Of a DNA stretch of 64,000 nt, positions 62,109-64,000 are shown one piece after another. The stretch lies in contig JAXMFU010000002.1 of NCBI GenBank assembly GCA_046347625.1, positions 806,001-870,000 of the forward strand, written 5' to 3'. The position numbers and the translations under genes are program-made. The stretch is from CAIMUS01 sp046347625 (GTDB taxonomy: Bacteria; Pseudomonadota; Gammaproteobacteria; Competibacterales; Competibacteraceae). Every line of letters starts with the position of its first letter. Positions within the stretch are counted from its first letter, which is position 1. The notes under the pieces were generated by a model. It was not told where the DNA came from. It was given only the letters and a program-made list of their open reading frames with translations, and did no database searches.

Positions 62109-63146
62109 ATGACAGGAACAGCTCACTTGGCAATGAGGCTACTGGCAAGCATGAATCGGCAGGTTTCCCGGTCGACGGACAGCCAGGCACAACGGTGGGA
62201 AACAGCAGAGGCACTACTGCCAAGTCCGGCCGCGCCAGCCGTCCTGACGGCCGGCAATGATGAGTCCATCGATGATGAATCCATCGATGAATCCATCGAT
62301 GAATCCATCGGCGGGAATACGATTCATGTCTTGGCCAAACCTTATGCCGGCGGTGAGACACTTTCCTGCTCGGAGGCGTCTGTCGAGCGTGCAACCGAGG
62401 CGCATCGGCTGCGCCTGCTCAGCTATAACATTCAATCCGGACTGTCGACCAGCAAATACTCCCACTATGTGACCCGGAGCTGGCAGCATGTGGTGCCGGT
62501 ACCGTCCCGAATGATCAACCTGGACGGTATCGCCGAGGTCGCCGCCGACTATGATATCGTCGGCTTGCAGGAAGTCGATACGGGCAGTTTACGCAGCGGT
62601 TTTGTCAATCAAGTCAAATATCTGGCGGAGCGCGGTGGCTTTCAGTATGTCTTCGACCAGAGCAACCGCCGCATCGGTGTTATCTCCCAACACAGTAACG
62701 CCATGCTAAGCCGCTTGCGCCCCAGTCGGATCGAAGAGCATAAATTGCCCGGTATGCCGGGTCGGGGCGTACTGCGGGTACGGTTCGGCAAAGGGGCGAA
62801 CGCCCTGCATGTGTTCATCCTGCATCTCGCCCTGGGTCGGCGCAGTCGGTCGCGGCAGGTCAGCTTCCTGGCCGATATTGTCAGCGATTATCGCAATGTG
62901 ATTGTCATGGGGGATCTCAATTGCCCTTCCGACAGCTCGGAAATGAATTTACTGTTGCGCGCCGGCAACCTCTGCCAGCCGGAACCGGGGCTGTATACCT
63001 TTCCCAGTTGGCACCCCACCCGGCAGTTGGATCATATTCTGGTGTCGCCCACCATCCAGGTGGAGCGAGTCGCGGTGCTGAATTATACTTTTTCCGATCA
63101 TCGTCCTATTGCCATGGAAGTCAATGTGACCGGGCTGTCGGATTGA
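62109..63146 (+). CDS. Endonuclease/exonuclease/phosphatase-family protein
   Basis: The C-terminal 250 of 345 residues form the EEP fold: RLRLLSYNIQSGLST, DYDIVGLQEVDTGS (metal-binding Glu), HLALGRRSRSRQ, VIVMGDLNCPSDS and a final FSDHRPIAMEV (Asp-His). The family includes DNA repair nucleases and phospholipid phosphatases, and the genomic position next to dsbA is conserved in related bacteria. The N-terminal ~95 residues are variable and include DESIDDESIDESIDESI from 12-base units (62263-62310), so the start could lie downstream. No TM helix. Confidence 0.85.
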   Translation: MTGTAHLAMRLLASMNRQVSRSTDSQAQRWETAEALLPSPAAPAVLTAGNDESIDDESIDESIDESIGGNTIHVLAKPYAGGETLSCSEASVERATEAHRLRLLSYNIQSGLSTSKYSHYVTRSWQHVVPVPSRMINLDGIAEVAADYDIVGLQEVDTGSLRSGFVNQVKYLAERGGFQYVFDQSNRRIGVISQHSNAMLSRLRPSRIEEHKLPGMPGRGVLRVRFGKGANALHVFILHLALGRRSRSRQVSFLADIVSDYRNVIVMGDLNCPSDSSEMNLLLRAGNLCQPEPGLYTFPSWHPTRQLDHILVSPTIQVERVAVLNYTFSDHRPIAMEVNVTGLSD

Positions 63147-63168
63147 GTCAGGAGTTACGATTAGTAGG

Positions 63169-63231
63169 GTGGGCAGCTTGTCTGCCCACGTTGCCTGGGA
63201 CACCGGATGGATGGGCAGACAAGCTGTCTGC
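63169..63231. repeat. Short inverted repeat before coaD
   Basis: GTGGGCAGCTTGTCTGCCCAC (63169-63189) and GGGCAGACAAGCTGTCTGC (63213-63231) are inverted copies of the same palindromic core. No gene in 63147-63389. Confidence 0.6.
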
Positions 63232-63389
63232 TCTGCAAGACTTTGAGCCGTCGTCGGTTGTGCAAATGCGGTGCTCGACCGCCCGATTTACCGGATACCG
63301 CGATATAATCGCAGCTTAAATCTCTGTTTATCCCCGCTACGCCGGTCGTGCGCCAAAGGGGGATAACGAGCGACTGGAACGGGTTAAGC

Positions 63390-64000
63390 ATGGCTAAAGC
63401 ATTGTATGCCTTCTCGGGCGATCCCATTACCTATGGTCACCTTAATATTATCCAACGTGCCGCCCGGGCGTTCGATGAGTTAATGGTGGGGATCGGTATC
63501 AATCCTAGTAAAAAATATATGTTTTCTCTCGAGGAAAGGACCCGAATGGCCAAAGAGGCCGTGGCCGCTCTCGATAATGTCAGGGTGGTTTCTTTTAAGG
63601 GATTGCTGGTCAGTTATGCCTATGAGCAAGGCATTCAGGTGCTGGTAAAAGGTGTCAGGGACAGTAAGGATTTCGACTATGAAATGCTGCTCTATCAGGC
63701 CGGAGAAAGCCAAAAACTGGGTATCGATACCCATCTGTTGCCGGCACGGCAGGATCTGATTCATGTATCCTCCAGCGTGGTCAAGTCGATTCTGATCGAG
63801 CAGGGTGAAGTCCATACTTACGTCCCGATTCATGTTCAGCAGGCACTCTATGAGCGAATGCTCGGTCAATATATCGTCGGCATTACCGGTGAAACGGGCG
63901 TGGGTAAATCGTATATCGGTGGCTTGTTCGAGAGTTGGGGTAGAGCGCATGCGGTGCCGGTGCATCATATCGAACTCGATCATATTGCCAATCAAATTCT
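63390..64000 (+). CDS. coaD: Phosphopantetheine adenylyltransferase (CoaD) fused to a dephospho-CoA kinase-like domain (partial)
   Basis: From ATG 63390 the frame is open to the right edge (203 residues seen). Residues 1-~155 are CoaD: FSGDPITYGHLNIIQRAARA (T/HxGH-type motif), VGIGINPSKKYMFSLEERTR, VLVKGVRDSKDFDYEM, and the ISSS-type LIHVSSSVVKSIL. Instead of stopping after the final LYERML, the frame runs straight into QYIVGITGETGVGKSYIGGL, a dephospho-CoA-kinase-like P-loop, then HHIELDHIANQIL. Most bacteria encode CoaD and CoaE separately; a fusion would carry out the last two steps of CoA synthesis. The rest of the second domain lies outside the window. Confidence 0.88.
   Translation, partial: MAKALYAFSGDPITYGHLNIIQRAARAFDELMVGIGINPSKKYMFSLEERTRMAKEAVAALDNVRVVSFKGLLVSYAYEQGIQVLVKGVRDSKDFDYEMLLYQAGESQKLGIDTHLLPARQDLIHVSSSVVKSILIEQGEVHTYVPIHVQQALYERMLGQYIVGITGETGVGKSYIGGLFESWGRAHAVPVHHIELDHIANQI

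Overview
The window looks like chromosomal DNA from a gammaproteobacterium. It carries the replication-origin region (dnaA, an intergenic origin, dnaN, recF) and, at the right, the order engB / cytochrome c4 / dsbA / endonuclease-exonuclease-phosphatase gene that I know from pseudomonads and relatives. The mix of STAND ATPases, CHAT proteins, many small inverted-repeat elements and a mid-to-high GC content suggests an environmental lineage, possibly Competibacteraceae. That last step is inference only.

Layout. 1-2.2 kb: a TIR/NB-ARC gene running off the left edge, then a toxin-antitoxin remnant broken by two small mobile repeats. 2.3-8 kb: housekeeping genes (grxD, an AsnO-like amidotransferase, a BON lipoprotein, sodB, priA). 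8-13.3 kb: a Uma2-family gene flanked by a copy of the priA 5' end, a lipoprotein hydrolase, a thioesterase, a gene stub and small secreted proteins. 13.5-25.7 kb: a sigma-54-linked block. It holds a promoter cut off from its genes by an ISAs1-type insertion sequence, a FecR/TPR outer-membrane protein, a PatA/PatG-type (cyanobactin-type) maturation protease, a 72-residue peptide with eight cysteines, a CHASE2 histidine kinase, a sigma-54 response regulator, and a class III cyclase behind a second near-consensus sigma-54 promoter. 26.1-34.5 kb: a four-gene operon of a serine hydrolase, a caspase-fold (CHAT/C25-like) protein, a CHAT-SIR2 protein and a membrane-anchored nSTAND-WD40 protein. 35-39.2 kb: dnaA, an origin with ten consensus DnaA boxes, dnaN and recF. 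39.5-56.4 kb: an accessory cluster where gyrB often sits, with two paralogous HNH-type proteins, a 1708-residue protein, two more giant proteins of unknown family, a LamG/S74-chaperone fibre-like protein and a small coiled coil. 56.4-57.8 kb: toxin-antitoxin-like genes, a truncated phosphodiesterase-type gene and a mobile repeat. 57.9-64 kb: ackA, a monooxygenase-fold protein, engB, cytochrome c4, dsbA, a nuclease-family gene and a coaD gene whose product appears fused to a CoaE domain.

How it may fit together. The sigma-54 regulator sits between the kinase that probably controls it and a cyclase with a sigma-54 promoter. A second such promoter lies upstream of the protease/peptide genes. The simplest reading is one envelope-sensing circuit controlling a proteolytically matured Cys-rich peptide and a nucleotide signal. 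The CHAT/SIR2/STAND operon next to it has the parts of a protease- and NAD-linked immune or cell-death module. Both readings are inference from domains and order. I saw no tRNA, rRNA or CRISPR array.
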